Part shown: in pieces, positions 4,582-10,052 of the stretch | How the letters are laid out: each line of letters starts with the position of its first letter | Position numbering within the stretch: position 1 is the first letter of the stretch | From: Bacillaceae bacterium OF18-1A | Lineage (GTDB): Bacteria; Bacillota; Bacilli; Bacillales; Bacillaceae_G | Assembly: GCA_027694045.1 (NCBI GenBank) | Contig: JAQEWB010000021.1 | Coordinates: forward strand, 1 to 10,523 | Length of the DNA stretch: 10,523 nucleotides | Direction: 5' to 3' | Position numbers and translations under genes: made by a program | The notes under the pieces: model-generated | Databases searched by the model: none | What the model saw: the letters and a program-made list of their open reading frames with translations, nothing else | Told to the model about the DNA's origin: nothing

Positions 4582-6048
4582 ATGTTGGGGTCTATCTCAT
4601 TTAATCAATCTCACCAAAGTTCATTGAGTCATAATAACAGAGAAAATATTCACGGGAATCCTGGTATTGATCCATCTAGGTTAGAGGAGAATATTTACTT
4701 TGTTCAAAAGGATATCCGAAGTGTATACAAGGAAGTTTTTCAAGAAGCAGTGGACAAATATAATGAGAAACAAAAACGGAATGATCGTAAAATTGATGAT
4801 TACTATGACAAAATACATAAAGATGATAAGACGCATGAGCAACGAGAATTGGTCGTAGCGATCGGGGAAGGTAAAGACGACCCAAAGTATAGGGAAGCGA
4901 AAAAGGAAGCGCTGAAGCATTATGCTGAGGCTTTTCAAGAGAGAAATCCAAACCTAGCGGTTTATAACATGGTTTTACATGATGATGAAGCGAATCCGCA
5001 TTTACATATTAACTATGTACCGAATTTCGAAAGTAGTCGAGGATTAACGAGGCGTGTCGGAATGGATAGAGCCTTGCAACAACAAGGTGTCGAAGGAAAG
5101 GGAAGAAAGTTAATTGCGCATTGGAGAGAAGCGGAAACGGCTTATATTGAGCAATTAGCGAAAGAACATATTCCGAATTTTGAACGTGCGAATGTAGGTT
5201 CACATAAATACATGAAAGTCCGTCAATACAAGGAATATGCAGATGCGAAGTCAACTATTGAAAATCAGGTACAAGAAAAAGAAACACAGTTACAAACGAT
5301 TGACCATCATTTAAAAAATGTTGAAGAGAAAACAAACGAATTACAAGTAGCGAAAAAGAGTTTGGAAAGTGATGTTGTTGATACGTACAAAGAATTAGAG
5401 ATAGTAAAAGAACAAATAGAGAGTGAAAGTGAAAAGCTGCAGTTAATTGGCCAGCGTCATATAGAGTTAGAAAAAAGAGTAGAACAAATGCAAAAAGAAT
5501 TAGATAGTGCTACGAATCAAGTACCAAATGAACCTGTTAAAATTCCATTTTTACGCAAAGAAGTAGTAGTAGAAGTACAGGATAAAATGTTTGGAAAAGC
5601 TGAAATTACAAAGAAACAGACAAGAAATTATGTGTTATCACCAGAACAATATCAAGAATTAACAAAGCAAGTGAATGCAGCGGTTACTATCAAAAAGGAT
5701 TATGAGCGTTTGAAAAAGACAGACTTTGTGAAAGAGAATGAGAGTTTAAAAGTGCATGCAGAGGGCTGGATGAGAGAAAATCGAACGTTGAAACAAGAAA
5801 AAAGTAAGTTGCAAAAAGAAGTTGGTATATTAAATAGAGAAATTAGCTCGTTAAAAGCTCATATAAAGGTTTTGCAGACAAATATAAGAGTTTTATATTT
5901 ACAAACGAAAAAAGTTTTTAAAGAGCAATTTAAGGCGTTTAGAGGGATTATTAAAAATGAATTGGATAGTAAGGGAATAGATAATCAATTTGAACGTGAG
6001 CATAAAAAAGAAATGAATACACATCGTGGATTGGATATGGAGCGATAA
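4582..6048 (+). CDS. mob: MobV-family relaxase (Pre/Mob) for plasmid mobilization
   Basis: The 488-residue protein would nick one strand at oriT, stay bound to the 5' end and lead it into a recipient with help from a coresident conjugative system. The N-terminal third is the catalytic domain. H17, in the phrase SHNNREN, aligns with the nucleophilic histidine of MobM (H22). The metal-binding motif HDDEANPHLH is at 133-142, with the three histidines and acidic residue of MobV motif III. From about residue 230 to 320 and again from 370 to 450 it is a long Glu/Lys-rich coiled coil, common in Bacillus Mob proteins and probably for dimerization. Length is usual for the family. The ATG at 4582 has only a poor ribosome site (GTGGTGG), and no other in-frame start exists after the TAG at 4561. 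A terminator follows at 6107. Confidence 0.93.
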   Translation: MLGSISFNQSHQSSLSHNNRENIHGNPGIDPSRLEENIYFVQKDIRSVYKEVFQEAVDKYNEKQKRNDRKIDDYYDKIHKDDKTHEQRELVVAIGEGKDDPKYREAKKEALKHYAEAFQERNPNLAVYNMVLHDDEANPHLHINYVPNFESSRGLTRRVGMDRALQQQGVEGKGRKLIAHWREAETAYIEQLAKEHIPNFERANVGSHKYMKVRQYKEYADAKSTIENQVQEKETQLQTIDHHLKNVEEKTNELQVAKKSLESDVVDTYKELEIVKEQIESESEKLQLIGQRHIELEKRVEQMQKELDSATNQVPNEPVKIPFLRKEVVVEVQDKMFGKAEITKKQTRNYVLSPEQYQELTKQVNAAVTIKKDYERLKKTDFVKENESLKVHAEGWMRENRTLKQEKSKLQKEVGILNREISSLKAHIKVLQTNIRVLYLQTKKVFKEQFKAFRGIIKNELDSKGIDNQFEREHKKEMNTHRGLDMER

Positions 6049-6106
6049 AATAGTAAGGAAACTTCGTTTTTATCTTTAAGGTTATTGAAAACGTGATAGA
6101 ATGAAA

Positions 6107-6138
6107 AAAAGAGTCATGCGGGAACATGACTCTTTTCA
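6107..6138. terminator. Terminator after the relaxase gene
   Basis: Perfect 12-base arms AAAAGAGTCATG (6107-6118) and CATGACTCTTTT (6125-6136) around CGGGAA. The A run before and T run after allow use in both directions. Confidence 0.85.
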
Positions 6139-6268
6139 TAGGGTATTCTACGAAAATACCTAAACTTCATTTATCTGATTATAGATTATCATAATTTGAT
6201 TTATAATCAAATAGCAAAAAATAGGTGTTTTTGTTGATTCCCTCAATTAAGGAGGAATTAACCTAGAT
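6139..6268 (+). promoter_or_regulatory. Control region of the replication-type gene
   Basis: It holds the inverted repeats GGTATT/AATACC (about 6142-6160) and ATTTGAT/ATCAAAT (6194-6200, 6206-6212), together with repeated GATTATA/GATTATC patches (about 6178-6190). These may be self-binding sites of the winged-helix protein encoded next. AAGGAGG at 6249-6255 is the ribosome site, 13 bases from the ATG, slightly longer than usual. Confidence 0.45.
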
Positions 6269-6925
6269 ATGACAAAAAAAATTATTGATTTTGGACAAGC
6301 TGAAAAAAAGGCAAAAGAAAGAGATAGTAAAATTAATAGTATTTATGAAAAACTTGAAGGTAGTGGTGGACTTTCTGAAGAAGAAAGAGTCATTATGCTG
6401 CAAGTATTAAGTAAAATGTCTGGTGGAGAAGAGTATTTTATTGGTAAAAAGAAAAAACCTACAGATCGGGTGAGATTTGTTCAAATGATTACAGAGAATA
6501 TTGATTATTTATGTGAAATTGGTTATTTAACTCAACCAGAAAAAGCATTTTTATTTGATATTTCAAGATTTCTAGAATTTAAATCAAATGTTATTGTTGA
6601 AAAAAATGAAGATGATGATATAAAACCGAATACAGCGTCTCCTAGTTATTTGGCTAAGAAATTAGGAAAAACAAGGACTTCTATTTCAAAAATGATGAAT
6701 GAATTGCTTGAAAAAGGGGTTTTAGGAGTTGCAGAAACAGGTGTAATAACTGAAGATGGAAGGGCTTGTTCAGCAAGAACTTGGTTTGTTAATCCTAATA
6801 TTTTATGTAATTCACCTAAAGATGATATTGATAGAGCGACTCAACAAATTTTTTCAAAGGCATTGCGTAATATCAAAATCGAAGGTAATAAGAAAAAACA
6901 TAAACTACCAATTTATTTATTTTAG
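6269..6925 (+). CDS. Winged-helix DNA-binding protein, putative plasmid replication initiator (RepL-like)
   Basis: 218 residues. The N-terminal 60 are charged and Lys-rich. Residues 62-110 are helical (RVRFVQMITENIDYLCEIG). Residues 124-150 form a helix-turn-helix (SPSYLAKKLGKTRTSISKMM), a beta wing follows, and then TWFVNPNIL at 171-179. That closing strand with an F-x-N-P-x-[IL] phrase after a winged helix is characteristic of RepL-type initiators of Firmicute plasmids, though RepL is usually shorter (about 160). No other replication gene is present in a window that otherwise looks like a whole plasmid, which strengthens the assignment. A MarR-like repressor is the main alternative. Base use is AT-rich and even, and the gene is intact. 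Its terminator overlaps the stop codon. The palindrome and folded region behind it could be the origin sites it serves. Confidence 0.6.
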   Translation: MTKKIIDFGQAEKKAKERDSKINSIYEKLEGSGGLSEEERVIMLQVLSKMSGGEEYFIGKKKKPTDRVRFVQMITENIDYLCEIGYLTQPEKAFLFDISRFLEFKSNVIVEKNEDDDIKPNTASPSYLAKKLGKTRTSISKMMNELLEKGVLGVAETGVITEDGRACSARTWFVNPNILCNSPKDDIDRATQQIFSKALRNIKIEGNKKKHKLPIYLF

Positions 6926-6956
6926 ATGTCAATTTTTATATTGACATCTTTTTTTA
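6924..6956 (+). terminator. Terminator overlapping the stop codon of the replication-type gene
   Basis: AGATGTCAAT (6924-6933) and ATTGACATCT (6940-6949) are perfect 10-base arms followed by seven T. The first arm begins inside the TAG stop (6923-6925). Confidence 0.9.
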
Positions 6957-6976
6957 TTTAAGATTTTCTATTTTTT

Positions 6977-7022
6977 AGGTGTTAAAAAAAATTAACACAG
7001 GTGTTAATTTTTTTTAACACCT
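6977..7022. repeat. Perfect 46-bp palindrome made of four GTGTTAA half-sites
   Basis: Arms 6977-6998 and 7001-7022 (22 bases each) are exact reverse complements around AG. Each arm is itself a hairpin, since GTGTTAA and TTAACAC lie at its ends. The motif GTGTTAA therefore occurs four times in alternating orientation. It could extrude a cruciform or bind a dimeric protein. A role as origin or Rep site is inference from its place behind the replication-type gene. Confidence 0.9.
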
Positions 7023-7089
7023 CATGTCTTATAAACCCTTGATATTACTGACTTTCTTTACTTTGCTCTTCTCACTCTTATATATAGGG

Positions 7090-7330
7090 CTAAAAGTTCC
7101 GCAAGGAACAGGTAGTATTTTTGAGCAAACAACGCTCAAAAATCTCCACCTTCAGGAGAAAAAAAGTCGGTTCGTTAATCCTCACCTAAAGGCTATCGCC
7201 TTTTCTTTTTTCCCCTGTCCTTGCAAAACTTTTTTCGGCTCGTGTGCTTTTCTCGCCAAGCCGACAGACAAAAAGCAAAGCAATGGTTCTCGACTTGGAC
7301 AAGTAAGTATACGAGCCTAACCGCTTAGTT
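7090..7330. other. Highly folded non-coding region, candidate single-strand origin
   Basis: AAAAGTTCCGCAAGGAACAG (7092-7111) can pair, with a two-base mismatch and one bulge, with CTGTCCTTGCAAAACTTTT (7215-7233). Inside that long stem are hairpins GTTCC/GGAAC (7096-7109), TTTTTGAGC/GCTCAAAAA (7118-7126, 7134-7142), TCTCC/GGAGA (7143-7159) and AAAGGC/GCCTTT (7188-7203). After it, TCGGCT at about 7235 pairs with AGCCGA at about 7259. Long imperfect stems of this sort are typical of single-strand origins of rolling-circle plasmids. A frame at 7024-7320 (98 residues, hydrophobic N-terminus) lacks a ribosome site and lies across these stems, so I do not call it a gene. Confidence 0.5.
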
Positions 7331-7376
7331 CATTCGTTCCAAAATAGTCCTTATTCAAAAAATAGATACGTAATAA

Positions 7377-7394
7377 GTGGGGTTTCGCCCCCAC
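7377..7394. other. GTGGGG/CCCCAC hairpin
   Basis: GTGGGG (7377-7382), loop TTTCGC, CCCCAC (7389-7394). It continues the structured, non-coding plasmid region, which from 7395 to 7460 shows no gene, only a purine-rich run with repeated AAAAAGCAAAG-like words (also at 7270-7280). Confidence 0.6.
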
Positions 7395-7462
7395 ACGACG
7401 AGCCAGCACTCTAGCCAAAAAGCAAAGGGAAGACCAAAAGACAAGAACAAACCCAAACTAAT

Positions 7463-7490
7463 AAAAAAATAGCCGCCCATATGGACAGCT
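7463..7490 (-). terminator. Terminator of the DUF2716 gene
   Basis: On the minus strand AGCTGTCC (7490-7483), loop ATAT, GGGCGGCT (7478-7471) with two G-U pairs, then A and seven T (7469-7463). Confidence 0.75.
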
Positions 7491-7523
7491 TATTTACATA
7501 AAATTCGATATGGGAAGTGAAAT

Positions 7524-8018
7524 TTATACTTTATCATTGGTCTTTTTTAATCTACTAGCTCTTAATTCTTTGAAATTCTTGATTAATTCTTCTCCGAAAA
7601 TATAAATAACTTTTTCCCATGGATGTCCTAAATACCCCCACTTAAAGTCTTTTTGCAAAAAGAAATAATAATCCCCATCCGGAAAAAATGGGATTTTCCA
7701 TTGATGATCATCTTCGTTTAGATTTAAATTTAAACTAGGATTCATCCAGTAGCCAGCATGCTGCCAATCTAACGCATATATATATTCATGTTTCTCGGTA
7801 CATAAAATAAGAGCTTCCAATAATATATGATCAAAGATATAATCATCGTCATCAGTCCATTTTTCTTCAAAATAATTAGGTAAATCGTAAGTAATATATG
7901 GACAAGAAAATTTAAATGATTGGTCACCATCAATATTAGGATTAAAAGCAAATTCATCATAAAATCTATCCCAAACATTCTCATATTCTTGTTCATTTAA
8001 CAAAATCCATTTTTTCAA
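7524..8018 (-). CDS. DUF2716 family protein, unknown function
   Basis: 164 residues, acidic and aromatic-rich, with no signal peptide or membrane segment, so probably cytoplasmic. It starts MKKWILLNEQEYENVWDRFY and carries the family's best-kept blocks: YALDWQH at 81-87, the PDGDYYFFLQKDF run at 113-125, and GHPWEKVIYIFGEEL at 131-145. These match my memory of DUF2716 proteins, common in Bacillus. No biochemical role is known to me. Small single-domain proteins of this look are sometimes immunity partners of contact toxins, but no toxin gene is present, so that is speculation. GGAG lies about 11 bases before the ATG, and TATAAT with a poor -35 is seen on the minus strand near 8045-8050. It has its own terminator at 7463-7490 and is transcribed away from the DUF3967 gene. 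Confidence 0.85.
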   Translation of the reverse strand: MKKWILLNEQEYENVWDRFYDEFAFNPNIDGDQSFKFSCPYITYDLPNYFEEKWTDDDDYIFDHILLEALILCTEKHEYIYALDWQHAGYWMNPSLNLNLNEDDHQWKIPFFPDGDYYFFLQKDFKWGYLGHPWEKVIYIFGEELIKNFKELRASRLKKTNDKV

Positions 8019-8124
8019 ACTCCGTACCTACTTTCTAATATTATTATATAATTAAAATACCACGATGAAATTGTATATTCTATTCATTGCTAATTTACAT
8101 AACACATTATTATCGGTAGCAAAT

Positions 8125-8165
8125 AAAAAGCGAAATCCATTGATATAAAAGGGATTTCGCTTTTT
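8125..8165. terminator. Bidirectional terminator between divergent genes
   Basis: Perfect 14-base arms AAAAAGCGAAATCC (8125-8138) and GGATTTCGCTTTTT (8152-8165) with a 13-base loop. It lies between two genes that diverge, so neither needs it. It may be left from a deleted gene or block stray transcripts. The rest of 8019-8428 holds no frame, only promoter space. Confidence 0.8.
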
Positions 8166-8370
8166 CCTTATTTATTATGATATGCATTATTTTATACATT
8201 GTAGAGATATTGGGACTTTTCAAGTTTATGAATGTCCTGTATTAGTACAAAATTTTGTATAAGATCTTGTATAAAGAAGTGGTTGGATTAGTGTGTTTTA
8301 CTCCAATTAATTTCAAAAGATAATTGAAAACTCATCTTTTAATTTAAAAAAGAAGGTGTTACCTTTTTAA

Positions 8371-8428
8371 AGGAGGAAAACACTACATAGCAATTGAAGA
8401 ACAGCTTAGAACAGAGGGAGGACAAAAT
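8371..8428 (+). promoter_or_regulatory. Double ribosome site before the DUF3967 gene
   Basis: AAAGGAGG (8370-8377) is followed after ten bases by ATA (8387), in frame with the gene at 8429 and open through the gap. A second site, GGGAGGAC (8416-8423), serves ATG 8429. The first could be a former start whose ATG became ATA, which would have added fourteen residues. I keep 8429. Confidence 0.4.
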
Positions 8429-8950
8429 ATGGCTCAAACTTATTGGGGATCTGAGGTAGCCAAGAACTTAGGAATTGGCTCAAGTACTTTGCGTAAATAT
8501 TGCCTTGCCCTGGAGGAAGCCGGGTATCCTTTCGAGCGCGGCAATAATAATTCTAGAATTTTTTATCATACAGACGTAGCAACTATAGAACGGTTAGTAA
8601 CAGCTATGAACAAGAAGAACGTAACACTAGAACAGGCTATAAATCTAGCAATGACAAGTGTTGAAGGAAATGAGATAGCAACTGTTGCTATAGCTAGTGT
8701 AACAGATACAGAACACATAAAAACGTTAACGGAACGTATAGAACGATTAGAACAGCTTAATTTAGAGTTAATTCAAAGATTGGATCAACAGGGTAAATTT
8801 TTACAGGAAACTGATGATAAGAGGATACTAAGAGAGGAACAAAGAGATATTCAATTAATGCAAGTATTAAGAGAAATACAAGATAGCAAGCGTTTAATAG
8901 CAGCTTCAGAACAGAAGGAATCACTTTGGAGTCGTCTATTTGGTAAATAA
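8429..8950 (+). CDS. MerR-type helix-turn-helix, coiled-coil DUF3967 plasmid protein
   Basis: 173 residues. The N-terminal 60 form a MerR-like winged helix-turn-helix (GSEVAKNLGIGSSTLRKYC, then RIFYHTDVATIERL). A variable linker rich in Ala, Thr and Val runs to about 95. Then comes a coiled coil of about 65 residues (ERIERLEQLNLELIQRL, REEQRDIQLMQVLREIQDSK), and a conserved basic-aromatic tail ESLWSRLFGK as in DUF3967. RacA, the chromosome anchor of sporulating Bacillus, has a similar MerR-plus-coiled-coil plan, and DUF3967 proteins are frequent on Bacillus plasmids. Binding plasmid DNA for partition or anchoring is therefore likely but unproven; a transcription regulator is the alternative. 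GGGAGGAC before the ATG is a good ribosome site. It stands alone, with no partner ATPase gene, and no terminator lies directly behind it. Confidence 0.85.
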   Translation: MAQTYWGSEVAKNLGIGSSTLRKYCLALEEAGYPFERGNNNSRIFYHTDVATIERLVTAMNKKNVTLEQAINLAMTSVEGNEIATVAIASVTDTEHIKTLTERIERLEQLNLELIQRLDQQGKFLQETDDKRILREEQRDIQLMQVLREIQDSKRLIAASEQKESLWSRLFGK

Positions 8951-8967
8951 ATTAGAATTTAATAATA

Positions 8968-9005
8968 GGGGTCACTATATCATTTCGGGAAAATTTTACG
9001 TTTAG
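8968..9005 (+). mobile_element. Lone 38-bp Tn3-family terminal repeat (Tn4430-like)
   Basis: It begins GGGGTCACTATATCATTTCG and ends ACGTTTAG, exactly 38 bases. GGGGT, CATTTCGG and ACG-T-TAG are the words found in Tn4430-type ends of B. thuringiensis. No opposite end is present, so only a relic remains. The preceding TTTAATAATA is identical to the sequence left of the miniature element at 3399-3408. Confidence 0.5.
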
Positions 9006-9144
9006 ACACAATTTGGATATAAATTAGCTGATTGTTTATAAGTTAAGAAGAGGGAACTTTTTTGTTTTTGATAAAGAGAACAATAGTAAAGTTGAATATA
9101 TATAATAAAAAAGCAATAATTTTATTATCAAATTTCATAATTAA
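9006..9144. other. Gene-free AT-rich stretch
   Basis: No frame of note. Several TATATA and TTATTA runs but no recognisable regulatory layout. Confidence 0.3.
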
Positions 9145-9201
9145 ACATATATATATTGTGTAGGAGGTTCCTGTTCCTCCTGTTGTACCTGTGAAAAATA
9201 G
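9145..9201 (+). pseudogene. Cysteine-rich peptide tail, start lost
   Basis: A frame open from 9145 reads TYIYCVGGSCSSCCTCEK and stops at TAG 9199-9201, inside a strong terminator. It has no ATG, GTG or TTG and a stop at 9142-9144. The Ser/Cys/Thr-rich end resembles the modifiable tails of small ribosomal peptides or cysteine-rich spore proteins. Without a start it is at most a relic. It could be chance: the bases AGGAGGTTCCTGTTCCTCCT also form a hairpin. Confidence 0.25.
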
Positions 9202-9245
9202 AGCTAATATTTATACGAACTATAAATGTGGCTCTATTTTTATTG
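9194..9245 (+). terminator. Long-stem terminator
   Basis: Perfect 11-base arms AAAAATAGAGC (9194-9204) and GCTCTATTTTT (9231-9241), with TTTATA/TATAAA extending the stem inside. T residues follow on both sides. Confidence 0.75.
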
Positions 9246-9282
9246 TTTTTTTTGAATCTTACTTTTAGGAAAGGTGATAAGT

Positions 9283-9318
9283 ATGTATATTATAAATGCA
9301 AGTGTTTTGTTTGTTTAA
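9283..9318 (+). pseudogene. Truncated gene start (11 codons)
   Basis: GGAAAGGTGATAAGT is an excellent ribosome site, but the frame from ATG 9283 gives only MYIINASVLFV before TAA 9316-9318. The hydrophobic start suggests the remains of a gene cut by a deletion whose joint lies near 9318-9322, where an opposite remnant ends. Confidence 0.35.
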
Positions 9319-9319
9319 T

Positions 9320-9545
9320 CTAGTATCTCTTTTTATTATCCATAATTAGAAATGTCCATATAGGGATTCCGCCAACCAAATGACATAAAACCCATGTTAA
9401 TACATTCTTGGGAAGAGAAAGCCTTAATTTTCGTACGCTAAGGGTTTTCCATGCTATAAAAAGACAATAAATAACCTGAAGTATTTGGTAATAAAAAGGG
9501 ATTCTAAGGGTTTTGATACAAATTAAATTTGTTACATATTTTTGT
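9320..9545 (-). pseudogene. Remnant of a small membrane protein
   Basis: A minus-strand frame of about 75 codons, without a usable start, reads through IPFYYQILQVIYCLFIAW, then KTLSVRKLRLSLPKNV, then LTWVLCHLVGGIPIWTFLIM, and ends DNKKRY at TAG 9322-9320. Two hydrophobic segments separated by a basic loop look like real transmembrane helices. It is cut off upstream by a TAA near 9546. I do not recognise the family. The coherent composition over the whole length argues for a former gene. Confidence 0.4.
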
Positions 9546-9599
9546 TAAGGTGCAAATAATCCTTAGTGTGGGTTTTATGTAGTACGTTGGCTGCATCCC

Positions 9600-9812
9600 A
9601 AAACTAACCAAATGGTTAGTTTTTTTTATACTGGAATTGTGAAATGTTAATGATACCTTGTCTTAAATTAATTTTTATTTTTTTAAGATAAAATAATGAA
9701 ATTATTTCCAAAATATACATATACTATAATTGACATAAATTCACTCCTGATAAGGAGGAGAAAAAGAGATGGATTGGGATCCCATCTCTTTTTTATATGT
9801 AAATGTATATAA
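9600..9812 (+). repeat. Terminator-promoter-hairpin module, copy near the collagen-like gene
   Basis: This stretch is a diverged direct copy of about 2120-2372. Both contain a CTAACC(4)GGTTAG terminator, then unlike sequence, then a shared run. In the shared run are a TTTTAAGATAAAA-like patch, ATTTCCAAAA, CATATACTATAA, TGACATAAA, a purine-rich ribosome-like site, and the AAGAGATGG/CCATCTCTTTT hairpin. CATATACTA at 9718-9726 fits the sigma-K -10 consensus. The right half (from 9729) is also the 152-bp inverted repeat. Confidence 0.75.
9604..9627 (+). terminator. Terminator, copy of the one at 2121-2148
   Basis: CTAACC (9604-9609), loop AAAT, GGTTAG (9614-9619), then eight T. No intact plus-strand gene leads into it, which fits loss of the gene it once served. 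Confidence 0.75.
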
Positions 9813-9880
9813 TTTTTTATGATCAATTATTATATTTATACTTAGAAAATATTTTAAATTAATACAAATAATTTAATGAT
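9729..9880 (+). repeat. 152-bp inverted repeat, right copy
   Basis: Partner of the repeat at 241-392, in opposite orientation and on the other side of the collagen-like gene. The ribosome-like AAGGAGGAG is at 9752-9760. Hairpin arms are at 9761-9772 and 9782-9794, ending in six T residues, so it would terminate plus-strand transcripts. The similarity to the left copy stops abruptly at 9880/241 and at 9729/392. The near-identity of two copies in AT-rich non-coding DNA points to a recent duplication or to continuing homogenisation. Confidence 0.95.
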
Positions 9881-9948
9881 GGGATAGATTGATTCCCTCT
9901 TCGAGGAGGAAATAATCAGGTACTTTCTATTCATTACTTCATATATGT

Positions 9949-9992
9949 AAAAAATGTGTCAAAACTCTATTTTTATGATTTTCGACACATTT
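9949..9992 (-). terminator. Terminator of the collagen-like gene
   Basis: On the minus strand AAATGTGTC (9992-9984) pairs with GACACATTT (9960-9952) across a 23-base loop, and T residues follow. It lies 61 bases behind the stop codon. Confidence 0.6.
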
Positions 9993-10052
9993 ACTAAACT
10001 TTTAAAAATTTATTATTTGAGAGACAAAAAAATAAGAGAGAAAAAATTAATT

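Noticed and set aside
6756..6944. Second plus-strand frame within the replication-type gene
   Set aside because: Wholly or mostly inside an intact gene in another frame and running into its terminator.
7024..7320. 98-residue frame with a hydrophobic N-terminus (possible membrane peptide)
   Set aside because: No ribosome site, starts at the edge of the palindrome, and the second half lies across long stems typical of a non-coding origin. Low chance that it is real.
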